A DNA stretch of 8,491 nt from Chitinophaga pinensis (lineage in GTDB: Bacteria > Bacteroidota > Bacteroidia > M30B66), in the NCBI GenBank assembly GCA_943333015.1, contig CALQRR010000053.1, positions 1 to 8,491 of the forward strand, written 5' to 3'. The position numbers and the translations under genes are program-made. Below, in pieces: positions 1-7,613 of this stretch; position 1 is the stretch's first letter; each line of letters opens with the position of its first letter. The notes beneath the pieces are model-generated. The model saw only the letters and a program-made list of their open reading frames with translations. It did not search any database and was not told the DNA's origin.

Positions 1-1115
1 ATCGATGCAACCGCATCCACACGCAATCCGTCCACTTTATACACATCCGCCCAAAACATGGCGGAACTGATTAAAAAAGACCGGACTTCAAAGCGGCCAT
101 AGTTAAAAATGAGGCTCTTCCAGTCGGGATGAAATCCCTTGCGGGGATCCTGATGTTCGTACAAATGTGTCCCATCATAGGAAGCAAGTGCATAGCTATC
201 CTCCGGAAAATGGGAGGGCACCCAATCGAGGATTACTCCAATGCCTGCTTCGTGAAAGGCATCAACCATTTTCATGAAGTCCTGCGGATTTCCGAATCGG
301 GAGGTAGGAGCGAAAAACCCGGTTGTTTGATAGCCCCAAGAGCCGGAATAGGGATGTTCGGTAAGTGGCATAAACTCCACGTGGGTGAAGCCCATTTCTT
401 TGACATACGCAACCAGATCGCGCCCCATATCGGCGTAACTCAGGTAATCATCTTCGAGCGCACCGGGCTTTTTCCAGGATCCTGCGTGAACTTCATATAC
501 CGACCATGCCTTGTTGGCCGAACCACGACCTTCCTGTGAGAGCCAGGATTTTGCTTTCCAGTCGAAATTCAAATCCCAGACAATAGAAGCGCGTTTGGGT
601 GGCACTTCGTTGAAAAACGCAAACGGATCAAACTTTTCAAGAATGCGCCCCGTGTGAGCGTTACGTAACATGTATTTATACAAACTTCCTTGTCCGATAC
701 CCGGAAGAAAAAGCTCCCAGATACCCGAACCATCGCTTCGTGCAGCCATCCGACCACCTTCTGGATTCCAAGAATTGAAATCTCCGATCACGCTCACATG
801 GGATGCATTGGGCGCCCACACGGCAAAAAATGTCCCCGAAACGCCTTTATTTTCACATAAATGAGCTCCCAGCTTTTCGTATAAACGAAAGTGCTTTCCT
901 TGTCGGAAAAGATATATATCAAGATCGCTGAACAATGAAAATGGAGTATCCTGATGAGCAGCAGAAAGAGTATTCACGGAGACTTTAGCCTTTTTTAATG
1001 AGGGTGTTTTGGAGGTTGTTTTTCCTTTGACTGCTGCGACAACTGCTTTTTTAATGCCCGGCGGTTTCACTTCCTTTACATTGACCACTGCTTCTGTTTC
1101 TTTCTTTTTCGCCAT
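1..1115 (-). CDS. glgB: 1,4-alpha-glucan branching enzyme GlgB, 3' end cut off by the window edge
   Basis: Cuts an alpha-1,4-glucan chain and re-attaches it through an alpha-1,6 bond (EC 2.4.1.18), adding branches to the polymer made by GlgE; cytoplasmic. The 371 visible residues begin with a Lys/Ala/Val-rich low-complexity tail (about 1-48). A linker with RLYEKLGAH (77-85) follows, then a CBM48 module (about 92-165, with VWAPNASHVSVIGDFNSWN at 99-117) and the start of the GH13 barrel (from about 205). Family motifs are EFMPLTEHP (247-255), DWVPSHFP (298-305), DGTHLYEH (314-321) and DGLRVDAVAS (362-371), whose D367 is the expected nucleophile. The acid/base Glu and C-terminal domain lie outside the window. 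The first of the two N-terminal modules of long-form GlgB appears absent. The ATG at 1113-1115 is the first start after an in-frame TAA and has no clear ribosome binding site. It lies 51 bases after the maltokinase gene, on the same strand, and is probably co-transcribed. Identification is secure. Confidence 0.95.
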   Translation of the reverse strand, partial: MAKKKETEAVVNVKEVKPPGIKKAVVAAVKGKTTSKTPSLKKAKVSVNTLSAAHQDTPFSLFSDLDIYLFRQGKHFRLYEKLGAHLCENKGVSGTFFAVWAPNASHVSVIGDFNSWNPEGGRMAARSDGSGIWELFLPGIGQGSLYKYMLRNAHTGRILEKFDPFAFFNEVPPKRASIVWDLNFDWKAKSWLSQEGRGSANKAWSVYEVHAGSWKKPGALEDDYLSYADMGRDLVAYVKEMGFTHVEFMPLTEHPYSGSWGYQTTGFFAPTSRFGNPQDFMKMVDAFHEAGIGVILDWVPSHFPEDSYALASYDGTHLYEHQDPRKGFHPDWKSLIFNYGRFEVRSFLISSAMFWADVYKVDGLRVDAVAS

Positions 1116-1166
1116 GACTGGGGTATTCGGGTAATTTTAAAAAATATTGCTCTTGAATGCAAACTG

Positions 1167-2837
1167 TTAATCGAGATAATGTTTGACGAATTTGACTAGA
1201 CTTTGCAGAGGAATCAAGGCCCAGTCGGGACGGTTGTTGATCTCATAGCCCAATTCGTAAATGGCTTTTTGGAATGAATAAAGTTGCAGAAGGTCATTCA
1301 CTTTATCTTCCGATGGGATGAGGCCAGTTCCCTGCGTTGTTTCGAGGTATGCACCTAAAAAGTAGCGGCTTACAAAATGGTACCAAATATCGGCTACGGG
1401 CATGAGTTGGAGCTGTAACTGGGAGTCCAAATCTTCTTTCTGAAACAAAGAAGCGTAGGCGGCATAGCGATACGAACGCATCATGCTGGCCACATCTTTC
1501 AAGGAAGGATATTTATCCCGACGATCGGCATGCAGTTTATCCGGCTCTCCTTCAAAATCGAGCAGGAAATAATCACCGTCGGCCACAAGCACTTGCCCTA
1601 AGTGATAATCGCCATGAATCCGAATCCGTTGTCCTTGCAATGGTTTTTGCAAAACGTTTTCGAAAAATGCTTTTACCCGAGGTTTGTTGTTGACCATTTC
1701 GGCGGCATCATCACGCATGGAAAGTGGCACCCGATGGAGGTTTCGTTCCAGGAGTTCAAATTTGGAATCAACCAAGTACATCAATTCTGAAAACAATTTC
1801 CGTTGAAAATCTGCATCTACTTTTACAGGTGCAAATGCCGGATCATCAGCGCCAGCCATCAATGCCAAATGAAATTCAGCGGTTCGTTTTCCAAGCAGAC
1901 GTGCGCTGTGATACACCTCTTCTCCAATGAGCTGCTGAAGCGATTCAGGTGTTTTATCCCATGTAATGGAAAGCACATGCGGCTTCAAAGGCAGGGGACG
2001 TAAATGGTATTCCGTATCGATGACTTTTTGGTAAAACGCTTCTACCTGTGAAAGTGTATTTTTCCAAGCATCGCCCTGGTTGGGAATGAGTTGTTGCAAC
2101 ATCACAAGCAACATCGGTGCTTTTTCGGGATGCTGCAGTTCGATAGAACCCGCGTATGCAGGAAACTGATGAAATGTATCCTGTTCGGTGAGGAAATTCA
2201 CGATCTCCCAATCGGGATTAATGGTGTATTCCACTTTTCGGAACAGCTTCAGAAAATAGGTATCGTTATAAATGACCGACGAATTGCTTTGGTCGGCTTT
2301 CAGCACATGGGAGCGAAGTGCACTGGGCACACCGTGTTTGACCAGGAATTTTCCCGAGTTGGCTATGACCGGATAATGATTGCCTTTCTGAATCTGACGT
2401 TTGTTCATCAACAGAAACAACGTATTTCTGAAATCCTCATCGTAAATACCATCTATGAGATACCCGGCTGTTTGCTCCTCCCCGATCCGTGCGATGACCG
2501 CTTCGGCTGGAAAAGATCCGTTACCGGCAAAACGCTCATGGACAAATACTACAGGCAGCGCGTAGATTTCGGTTGGCCCATCGTCGTAGCGGACCTTGAG
2601 CAGCAGATAGTGTGCAAATCCGGAAGCCATTTCTAACGGAATGACCTGGTAGATTTTAACTGCCGTTACAATCCTAGCTTTCCCTCCAAACCAGCGCATG
2701 CGTTTGAGAAAGACAGGTAGAATCTGATTTTCGAGTTGATGAATACAGTGTTCTTGTTGGAACAAGTCGTTCCACTCGGCCTCTATATGTGGCTGAGCAA
2801 TGTCGATAATGCGATGTGGTGTGTCTTGCATACCCAT
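1167..2837 (-). CDS. mak: Maltokinase (Mak/Pep2 type), not fused to trehalose synthase
   Basis: Phosphorylates maltose with ATP to alpha-maltose-1-phosphate (EC 2.7.1.175), the donor used by GlgE; cytoplasmic. It has 556 residues, somewhat longer than mycobacterial maltokinases. An N-terminal cap domain holds RMRWFGGKAR (46-55), typical of this family and of the kinase half of TreS-Pep2 fusions. Next come SVIYNDTYFLKLFRKVE (187-203) in the ATP-binding lobe, the catalytic loop HGDYHLGQVL (408-417, catalytic Asp D410) and the metal-binding DFEGEP (427-432). DVASMMRSYRYAA (448-460) and NNRPDWALIPL (534-544) match family signatures near the C terminus. The start is 5 bases after the glgE stop, so the genes are surely co-transcribed and perhaps translationally coupled. 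A second ATG two codons in (2829-2831) is equally possible. No TreS domain is attached, so maltose must come from a separate enzyme or from uptake. Family call is very secure; substrate is inferred from family and neighbours. Confidence 0.93.
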   Translation of the reverse strand: MGMQDTPHRIIDIAQPHIEAEWNDLFQQEHCIHQLENQILPVFLKRMRWFGGKARIVTAVKIYQVIPLEMASGFAHYLLLKVRYDDGPTEIYALPVVFVHERFAGNGSFPAEAVIARIGEEQTAGYLIDGIYDEDFRNTLFLLMNKRQIQKGNHYPVIANSGKFLVKHGVPSALRSHVLKADQSNSSVIYNDTYFLKLFRKVEYTINPDWEIVNFLTEQDTFHQFPAYAGSIELQHPEKAPMLLVMLQQLIPNQGDAWKNTLSQVEAFYQKVIDTEYHLRPLPLKPHVLSITWDKTPESLQQLIGEEVYHSARLLGKRTAEFHLALMAGADDPAFAPVKVDADFQRKLFSELMYLVDSKFELLERNLHRVPLSMRDDAAEMVNNKPRVKAFFENVLQKPLQGQRIRIHGDYHLGQVLVADGDYFLLDFEGEPDKLHADRRDKYPSLKDVASMMRSYRYAAYASLFQKEDLDSQLQLQLMPVADIWYHFVSRYFLGAYLETTQGTGLIPSEDKVNDLLQLYSFQKAIYELGYEINNRPDWALIPLQSLVKFVKHYLD

Positions 2838-2842
2838 TAGTT

Positions 2843-4801
2843 TTAATGCGGATGTGCGGTGATGCTGAAAATATGAGCAGGCAGCAACCGCGGATCCAGT
2901 TCAACATAATTCCATTGCCGGTTCCATCGATACCGACTGTTGTCCATAAGATCGTTCATTTCGAGCACTTGTCCTTCATGCGCTGGCATGAGAGTGGCCG
3001 GTAATTTCACCCAGCCAGTCTGCTTGCTTGTTGGATCCAGATTGATAATGGTCAAAATCTGATTCCGTGCATCCCGGGTTGACTTGAAAAACGCGATCAA
3101 ATGTTCGTTATCGGTCTCGCAGAATTCTATGTTAAATGTAGTATGAAATGCGGCATTATCTTTTCGAATGAGGTTGATCTTTCGAATCAATTCGCGAAAC
3201 GGTGTAGAAGAAAACCATTCCCAATGCCGGATTTCGTATTTCTCCGAATTAAAATATTCTTCCTTGCCAGGCATCGGTTCATTTTCAAGCATTTCATACA
3301 CAGGGCCGTACATGCCATAGTTGGACGAAAGCGTAGCGGCCAAGACAAACCGTGCTGCCGAATGCGTATGTCCGGTTTTCTGTAAATAATACGGAAGAAT
3401 ATCGGGGGTATTGGGCCAGAAGTTCGCCCGGAAATATTCCCGCAATTCAGTCTGAGTGAGCTCGGTGAGGTATTCGGTGAGTTCCTTTTTGGTCTGACGC
3501 CAGGTGAAATACGAATACGATTGCTGAAAGCCCACCTTGGCGAGTCGCGCCGTGATCCGGGGTCGCGTGAATGCTTCGCTGAGAAAAATGACTTCCGGAT
3601 GATTGCGCCGCATTTCTTCCATAATCCATTGCCAGAAGATGAATGGCTTGGTGTGTGGATTATCGACCCGGAAAATTTTAATGCCTTTGCTGATCCAGAA
3701 TTCAATCACACTTTTGAGTTCGTTCCAGAGGTTTTGCCAGTCGTCTGTTTCAAAATTCAGCGGCAGCACATCCTGGTATTTCTTAGGCGGATTTTCAGCG
3801 TATTGAACGGTGCCGTCGGGTCTCCAACGAAACCATTGTGGATGTGATTTCACATAGGGATGATCGGGAGAGCACTGATACGCCAAATCGAGGGCGATTT
3901 CGATTCCCATGTTATTGGCCGATTTTACCAGACGTTCAAAATCTTCGATCGTGCCCAACTCCGGATTGATGGCTTTGTGTCCACCCAGATGTGAACCAAT
4001 GGCCCAAGGAGAACCCGGCTCTCCCGGAAGAGCAGTAGTGCTGTTGTTTTTACCTTTTCGATGCGATTCGCCGATGGGATGAATGGGTGGAAAATACAGT
4101 GTATCGAAGCCCAGTTCCGAAATTACCCGCAACAAGGCCTCACAATCTTTGAATGTTCCGCTGCGGGAGCGATCGGGCGATGCAGACCGTGGGAAAAATT
4201 CATACCAGGTACTGAATTGCGCTTTCTCCCGCTCTACATATAGCTTATACACAGGTGCTGCTGTCTCGTTATCGCGCAGGGGTAAAGATTCAATGAGATC
4301 TTCTAACCGCTCGCTGCAGCCAATGGCAAGTGCTTCCTTGTAATGCGCCTCTTCTTCGAACAATTTTGCAGTATTTTTTAGCCAAGTGGCATCTGCGGCC
4401 TGTGCCTTTTTGGCCACCCGGCGAAGCAATTCTGCCCCTATGCGAAGTTCCAGTTCCAAATGCTCGCCCGCTTCGGCTTTCTTGCAAAAACCATGGTGCC
4501 ACGACAAGGCATGATCCACCCAGGCAACAACCGTATATTCATACATACCAGGTTTTCGGGTGAGGAAACTGGCTGTCCACTGATCATTTTCCAGAGGCCG
4601 CATTTTCACTTCCGTCCATTTCTTTTCACCTGCTGCACGGTGCAATAATAGCGCACCTATGAGATCATGTCCGTCGCCAAACACATCTGCTTTTACCACC
4701 ACCACTTCCCCAGGAATGCGCTTGATTGGGAATTCTCCTCCATCTATCTGTGGACTAATATGTTCTATAACTGCCCGCGCTTTGGCTAATGATCCTTTCA
4801 T
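2843..4801 (-). CDS. glgE: Alpha-1,4-glucan:maltose-1-phosphate maltosyltransferase GlgE
   Basis: Transfers maltose from alpha-maltose-1-phosphate to the non-reducing end of an alpha-1,4-glucan, releasing phosphate (EC 2.4.99.16; GH13_3). It builds linear glucan independently of ADP-glucose GlgC/GlgA. The 652 residues are a usual family length. An N-terminal beta-sandwich domain (about 8-120, with PQIDGGEFPIKRIPGE at 17-32) precedes a helical segment and the GH13 barrel (from about 186). Motifs are WYEFFPRS (199-206), LYFPPIHPIGESHRKGKNN (235-253), ALDLAYQCSPDHPYVK (303-318), FRVDNPHTKP (377-386, nucleophile D380) and FLSEAFTRP (406-414, acid/base E409). The 29-residue distance between these two equals that of the characterised Streptomyces GlgE pair as I recall it (D394/E423). 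It is first gene of the operon glgE-mak-glgB. The ATG at 4799-4801 is chosen because the conserved domain begins within ten residues and no other suitable start exists. A promoter lies immediately upstream, implying a nearly leaderless mRNA. Confidence 0.95.
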   Translation of the reverse strand: MKGSLAKARAVIEHISPQIDGGEFPIKRIPGEVVVVKADVFGDGHDLIGALLLHRAAGEKKWTEVKMRPLENDQWTASFLTRKPGMYEYTVVAWVDHALSWHHGFCKKAEAGEHLELELRIGAELLRRVAKKAQAADATWLKNTAKLFEEEAHYKEALAIGCSERLEDLIESLPLRDNETAAPVYKLYVEREKAQFSTWYEFFPRSASPDRSRSGTFKDCEALLRVISELGFDTLYFPPIHPIGESHRKGKNNSTTALPGEPGSPWAIGSHLGGHKAINPELGTIEDFERLVKSANNMGIEIALDLAYQCSPDHPYVKSHPQWFRWRPDGTVQYAENPPKKYQDVLPLNFETDDWQNLWNELKSVIEFWISKGIKIFRVDNPHTKPFIFWQWIMEEMRRNHPEVIFLSEAFTRPRITARLAKVGFQQSYSYFTWRQTKKELTEYLTELTQTELREYFRANFWPNTPDILPYYLQKTGHTHSAARFVLAATLSSNYGMYGPVYEMLENEPMPGKEEYFNSEKYEIRHWEWFSSTPFRELIRKINLIRKDNAAFHTTFNIEFCETDNEHLIAFFKSTRDARNQILTIINLDPTSKQTGWVKLPATLMPAHEGQVLEMNDLMDNSRYRWNRQWNYVELDPRLLPAHIFSITAHPH

Positions 4802-4806
4802 AGTTC

Positions 4807-4836
4807 CAAATATAGGTGTTGCCCTGTATCTGTCAA
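4807..4836 (-). promoter_or_regulatory. Predicted glgE operon promoter
   Basis: On the minus strand TTGACA (4836-4831) is followed by 16 bases and then TATATTTG (4814-4807). The second element is a perfect match to the Bacteroidota -7 consensus TAnnTTTG, and its TATATT part also resembles a general -10 box. The first element contains the TTG of the -33 motif. Transcription should begin a few bases beyond 4807, about 4801-4804, which abuts or coincides with the glgE ATG. The motif match is seen directly; the start site is inferred. Confidence 0.7.
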
Positions 4837-4952
4837 GAAAAATGTTGTTTAAATGACACTAAGAAATTCTCCTCCGAAACCCCTAGACCGCTTTACTATA
4901 AACAACTGATAATCTGAAAAGAGGAAAAGATCAAAAGGAATATCCCTATCAA

Positions 4953-4986
4953 TTTCAACAAGTGCCAAAGATCTGCGTTATGTTTG
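4953..4986 (+). promoter_or_regulatory. Predicted desaturase promoter
   Basis: TATGTTTG at 4979-4986 matches the Bacteroidota -7 consensus TAnnTTTG exactly. A weak -33-like TTTC lies at 4953-4956, with 22 bases between the two, at the long end of the accepted spacing. The transcript would start near 4990 and have a leader of roughly 70 bases before the ATG at 5059. The -7 box is clear; the upstream box is poor. Confidence 0.5.
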
Positions 4987-5058
4987 CGGCCGCATTAAAA
5001 GAGACACATCGGAAGATGAGCGTTTGAATGGGTGCGGCATTACAATTTGAGCATAATC

Positions 5059-5934
5059 ATGACGACTAAATTACGAGGTGAATCGCGTCTCCTGGATCAT
5101 TGGGGATTTATTGGAATCCATTTTGTCCCTCTACTTGCCATCTTTACAGGAACGTTTTTGTTTGATTGGGTTTTAGCCCTTTCCTTATACATCGTTCGGA
5201 TGTTTTTTATCACTGCGGGATACCACCGGTATTTTTCGCACCGCACGTTTAAAACCTCCCGTGTTTTCCAGTTTATTCTGGCATTTTTCGCACAAACAAG
5301 TATGCAGAAAGGGGCGCTTTGGTGGGCGGCCAATCACCGTATTCACCATAAAAACAGCGACACCACACAAGATCCGCATTCCGCAAAATTGTTTGGTTTT
5401 TGGTACGCCCATGTGGGTTGGATTGTAGGTCCCGATTTCAAAGAAACACGGTATGATCTGATCAAGGACATGGCGAAATATCCTGAACTGGTGTGGTTAA
5501 ACAAATACCATTGGGTGCCAGCTGCTTCGCTAATGGTCTTTACGTTATTCCTCGGTAATATGGTAAACGGTACTGGAATTCTTGATTTTCAAGCAGGTGT
5601 AAGTACGTTGCTGATAGGTTTCTTCCTAAGCACGGTCGTATTATACCACGGTACGTTTACGATTAATTCGTTGATGCATGAAATTGGAAATCGTCGGTAC
5701 AAAACTACAGACGATAGCCGTAACAGCCTCATTCTGGCGCTTGTAACACTGGGCGAAGGCTGGCACAACAATCACCACTACTATCAAAGTACTGCACGTC
5801 AGGGATTTTTCTGGTGGGAAATTGACATCACGTATTACATCATCCGACTGCTTGGTTTCTTCCACATTGTTTGGGATATACGCGAAGTTCCTAAGCACGT
5901 GCTAGACGGCAACCGTATCAAGGAAGCAGCTTAA
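5059..5934 (+). CDS. Membrane fatty-acid (acyl-CoA/acyl-lipid, delta-9-type) desaturase
   Basis: An integral membrane di-iron enzyme that uses O2 and electrons to place a cis double bond in a fatty acyl chain, adjusting membrane fluidity. The 291 residues carry the three histidine boxes of the family: HRYFSH (56-61), HRIHH (93-97) and HNNHH (236-240). NSLMH (203-207) supplies the Asn/His pair that also binds metal in stearoyl-CoA desaturases. Hydrophobic stretches near 17-52, 68-80, 152-170 and 182-200 give the usual four-helix membrane topology. No cytochrome b5 or ferredoxin domain is fused, so electrons come from separate proteins. The ATG at 5059 is preferred; a GTG at 5032 would add nine residues that look non-conserved. 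It is a single gene, divergent from glgE and convergent with the prenyltransferase gene 17 bases downstream. Family assignment is secure; delta-9 position and acyl-CoA versus acyl-lipid substrate are not determinable from sequence. Confidence 0.93.
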   Translation: MTTKLRGESRLLDHWGFIGIHFVPLLAIFTGTFLFDWVLALSLYIVRMFFITAGYHRYFSHRTFKTSRVFQFILAFFAQTSMQKGALWWAANHRIHHKNSDTTQDPHSAKLFGFWYAHVGWIVGPDFKETRYDLIKDMAKYPELVWLNKYHWVPAASLMVFTLFLGNMVNGTGILDFQAGVSTLLIGFFLSTVVLYHGTFTINSLMHEIGNRRYKTTDDSRNSLILALVTLGEGWHNNHHYYQSTARQGFFWWEIDITYYIIRLLGFFHIVWDIREVPKHVLDGNRIKEAA

Positions 5935-5942
5935 TCTGAGAG

Positions 5943-5970
5943 ACTCGCGTATCAGATCAAAAACGCGAGT
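5943..5970. terminator. Inverted repeat between convergent genes, possible bidirectional terminator
   Basis: ACTCGCGT (5943-5950) and ACGCGAGT (5963-5970) form a perfect 8-bp stem with a 12-base loop. The position, between the desaturase stop and the prenyltransferase stop, suits a shared terminator. One arm and most of the loop are the last codons of the prenyltransferase gene. Neither strand has a clear T-run after the stem, so a classical intrinsic terminator is not shown. Confidence 0.35.
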
Positions 5971-6842
5971 GCAAACACGATGTACTCAATAAAAAACAAT
6001 CCCCAAAAAAGCATGTAAAAACGCTTGATGGACGTGTCGTTTTTCAAATTGAGACGATAGGCCATCACCCAAAAAACGACCAGCGCTAACGTATTTGCCC
6101 AGAGCATAAGGGGAGCCGATGGCAAGATGCCCAACCAGGCACAAGCAATCACACTCAGGTAAGCGATAGATACTACCGCGATGCCGAGATAAAAAGCTGC
6201 TTTTCTTCCCGAACGAACTGCCAACGTGCCGAATTTATAGACAGCATCGCCTTGTGTATCGGGAATGTCTTTGAACCAAGCGATGCCCAGACTGAACGCT
6301 GCAACAAAAATAATGAGCGGCCAGATGAGTGGTTCAATGCCAGTTTCATGAAAGAATTCGTAGCGGAAGTGCAGGTAAAAGCCCAGATTGACCAGCAGTC
6401 CGCGCACCAGCGCAATGGCAGAAGCAGCGGCAATGTGATTCCGCTTGAATTTGAGTGGTGGCAATGAATACGCTGTTCCGATGAGGAGTATCAGAGCAAT
6501 GAGCACCAAAAACCCGATGGAGACGTACGCACTTGAAACGAGGGCGATTGCGCCGCAGATCCAAACAATTCGAAATGCAGCTGTCTTGCTCAAGTTTCCA
6601 GCAGGAATGGGCAACCAAGGTTTGTTAATTCGATCTACTTCAATATCCGACCATTGATTGAGGCCGGTTATGTAGATGTTACAGGAGAGCGCACTGAGCA
6701 GACTGATGAGCAGCATCGGAATGCGATCGGCCGAAAGTTCATGCCCGTGTTGAGCGATGATGAACAGCGCCAATATACTAAGCGTTGAACCGATAAGCGT
6801 GTGCGGGCGGCTGAACTGCCAGAGAATAGTGAGATTACGCAT
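5952..6842 (-). CDS. UbiA-family prenyltransferase, homogentisate phytyltransferase-like
   Basis: An integral membrane prenyltransferase expected to join a prenyl diphosphate to an aromatic acceptor. Its closest resemblance, from memory of the families, is to homogentisate phytyl-/prenyltransferases (VTE2/HPT) of tocopherol and plastoquinone synthesis. The 296 residues open with WQFSRPHTLIGSTLSI (8-23). The first Asp-rich motif is NQWSDIEVD (62-70), followed by RINKPWLPIPAG (71-82). GTAYSLPPLKFKR (122-134) and the second Asp-rich motif KDIPDTQGD (191-199) follow. NQxxDxxxD plus the NKPxLP run and FKDIPDxxGD are more HPT-like than MenA-, UbiA- or DGGGP-synthase-like. About eight to nine hydrophobic segments fit the family fold. 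Its ATG lies inside the end of the methyltransferase-like gene (8-base overlap), so translation is probably coupled. Acceptor and donor cannot be read from the sequence, but the neighbouring phytol-kinase-type gene supports a phytyl- or geranylgeranyl-type donor. Superfamily secure; HPT-like subgroup likely; reaction inferred. Confidence 0.85.
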   Translation of the reverse strand: MRNLTILWQFSRPHTLIGSTLSILALFIIAQHGHELSADRIPMLLISLLSALSCNIYITGLNQWSDIEVDRINKPWLPIPAGNLSKTAAFRIVWICGAIALVSSAYVSIGFLVLIALILLIGTAYSLPPLKFKRNHIAAASAIALVRGLLVNLGFYLHFRYEFFHETGIEPLIWPLIIFVAAFSLGIAWFKDIPDTQGDAVYKFGTLAVRSGRKAAFYLGIAVVSIAYLSVIACAWLGILPSAPLMLWANTLALVVFWVMAYRLNLKNDTSIKRFYMLFWGLFFIEYIVFALAFLI

Positions 6843-7596
6843 TGCGGGAAGGTACGATGTAAAACCAACTTAACGGCGCCCACCAGGGTCCCGATGTGCC
6901 GGAATACAACGAACAGCCTTTGGGCAGATGTTGTTCCGCGCGGTGATGCATCTGTGCCAAGGAATCAACACGGATGACGCTCATTAATCCGTCGAAGGTG
7001 ATGGTGAGCAGGTTGATTGGAAATAAATACGTCAATGCCAGGCGCTTCCAGCTAAACGGACGGACAAACGGAGCAAGTAGAAGCTGACCGACGGTTGTGG
7101 TCAGCAGAATTTTCAAGAATACAAAGGGTGTTGGTTGCAGTATTTCCACCACAAACAGTCCCTGCGATCCGTGTTTGTTGATCAGGGCTATTTTGGCTGA
7201 TTCATCGAAATGATGATAGGCATTGAAGAGCGACTTGAATCCGGGAAGCTCCGGAAATGCATCACAGGCAGGATATGGTTGCGGAAATATGGAAACGTTC
7301 GGGGGTAATGCGCTGGGAAATCCGGGAAAGAGATCGGTGAGCAGTAAGGGAAATTCGGACGGAAGCAGCGATTGAGCTTTCATGCTATGCAGTAATGCAC
7401 AGGCAGGCCCTCCATTTCCCGCTGCCAAATCGACCCATTTCTGTGCATCCGCTTGTTTTAAAGCTTGTGCAAACGTATCGGCCAAGGGCGTGTACACGTT
7501 AAAACGCAGAACCATCCAACCAATAAAATCGGTTTGCATGCGGCGCAACAGTGGCGGAAACCACGATTTATCTTCCAACTCAAACATCCAGGCCAT
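6835..7596 (-). CDS. Class I SAM-dependent methyltransferase-like protein
   Basis: Probable S-adenosylmethionine-dependent methyltransferase of unknown substrate. Numbered from the ATG at 7596 it has 253 residues. A short N-terminal FELEDKSWFPPLLRR segment (5-19) and a helical region precede a glycine-rich motif I, VDLAAGNGG (55-63). LLLTDLFPG (84-92) has the expected acidic residue after strand 2, and LFNAYHHF (123-130) lies near motif IV. FVVEILQPTPF (148-158) is followed by two hydrophobic segments (about 157-178 and 185-203), suggesting contact with the membrane or a lipid substrate. The gene overlaps the prenyltransferase gene by 8 bases (ATGCGTAA holds both the next start and this stop), so the two act together. 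A GTG at 7614 would add six residues but lies within the predicted -7 promoter box; the ATG at 7587 is also plausible. Methylation of the prenylated aromatic product is a reasonable inference, but this is not recognisably VTE3, VTE4, UbiE or MenG. Confidence 0.65.
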   Translation of the reverse strand: MAWMFELEDKSWFPPLLRRMQTDFIGWMVLRFNVYTPLADTFAQALKQADAQKWVDLAAGNGGPACALLHSMKAQSLLPSEFPLLLTDLFPGFPSALPPNVSIFPQPYPACDAFPELPGFKSLFNAYHHFDESAKIALINKHGSQGLFVVEILQPTPFVFLKILLTTTVGQLLLAPFVRPFSWKRLALTYLFPINLLTITFDGLMSVIRVDSLAQMHHRAEQHLPKGCSLYSGTSGPWWAPLSWFYIVPSRNA

Positions 7597-7613
7597 CTTC
7601 GGGTTATCTTTCA

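Larger units (their letters stand above)
4802..5058. other. Divergent intergenic region between glgE and the desaturase gene
   Basis: These 257 bases separate two genes reading outwards. They contain the glgE promoter next to its ATG and a candidate promoter for the desaturase near 4953-4986. The remainder is AT-rich. I see no tRNA, no riboswitch-like fold and no credible small protein. An 18-codon ATG frame starting at 4853 has no supporting evidence. A palindromic GCGGCCGC (4986-4993) falls at the predicted desaturase transcription start. Confidence 0.8.

Noticed and set aside
129..539. 136-codon plus-strand open frame opposite glgB
   Set aside because: Antisense to the conserved GH13 segment of GlgB, with no start signal or domain of its own.
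1116..1166. Possible internal promoter for glgB: TTTG and TATTTTTT on the minus strand in the 51-base gap
   Set aside because: Spacing between the elements is only about 13 bases and the second box lacks the final G; co-transcription with the maltokinase gene is simpler.
2091..2636. 181-codon open frame on the plus strand opposite the maltokinase gene
   Set aside because: It lies wholly antisense to a gene with clear family motifs, and its translation shows no recognisable domain; it is a by-product of the real gene's codon use.
3187..3705. 172-codon minus-strand open frame inside glgE in another frame
   Set aside because: glgE reads through here with its catalytic motifs in the neighbouring frame; this translation is Ser/Arg/Pro-rich and resembles nothing.
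4853..4909. 18-codon ATG frame in the glgE-desaturase intergenic region
   Set aside because: Too short, with no ribosome binding site or recognisable peptide.
4986..4993. GCGGCCGC palindrome at the predicted desaturase transcription start as an operator
   Set aside because: Eight bases alone, with no second copy or neighbouring regulator gene, are too little to call an operator.
5032..5058. GTG start extending the desaturase by nine residues
   Set aside because: The added residues have no family counterpart, and the ATG at 5059 leads directly into the conserved N terminus.
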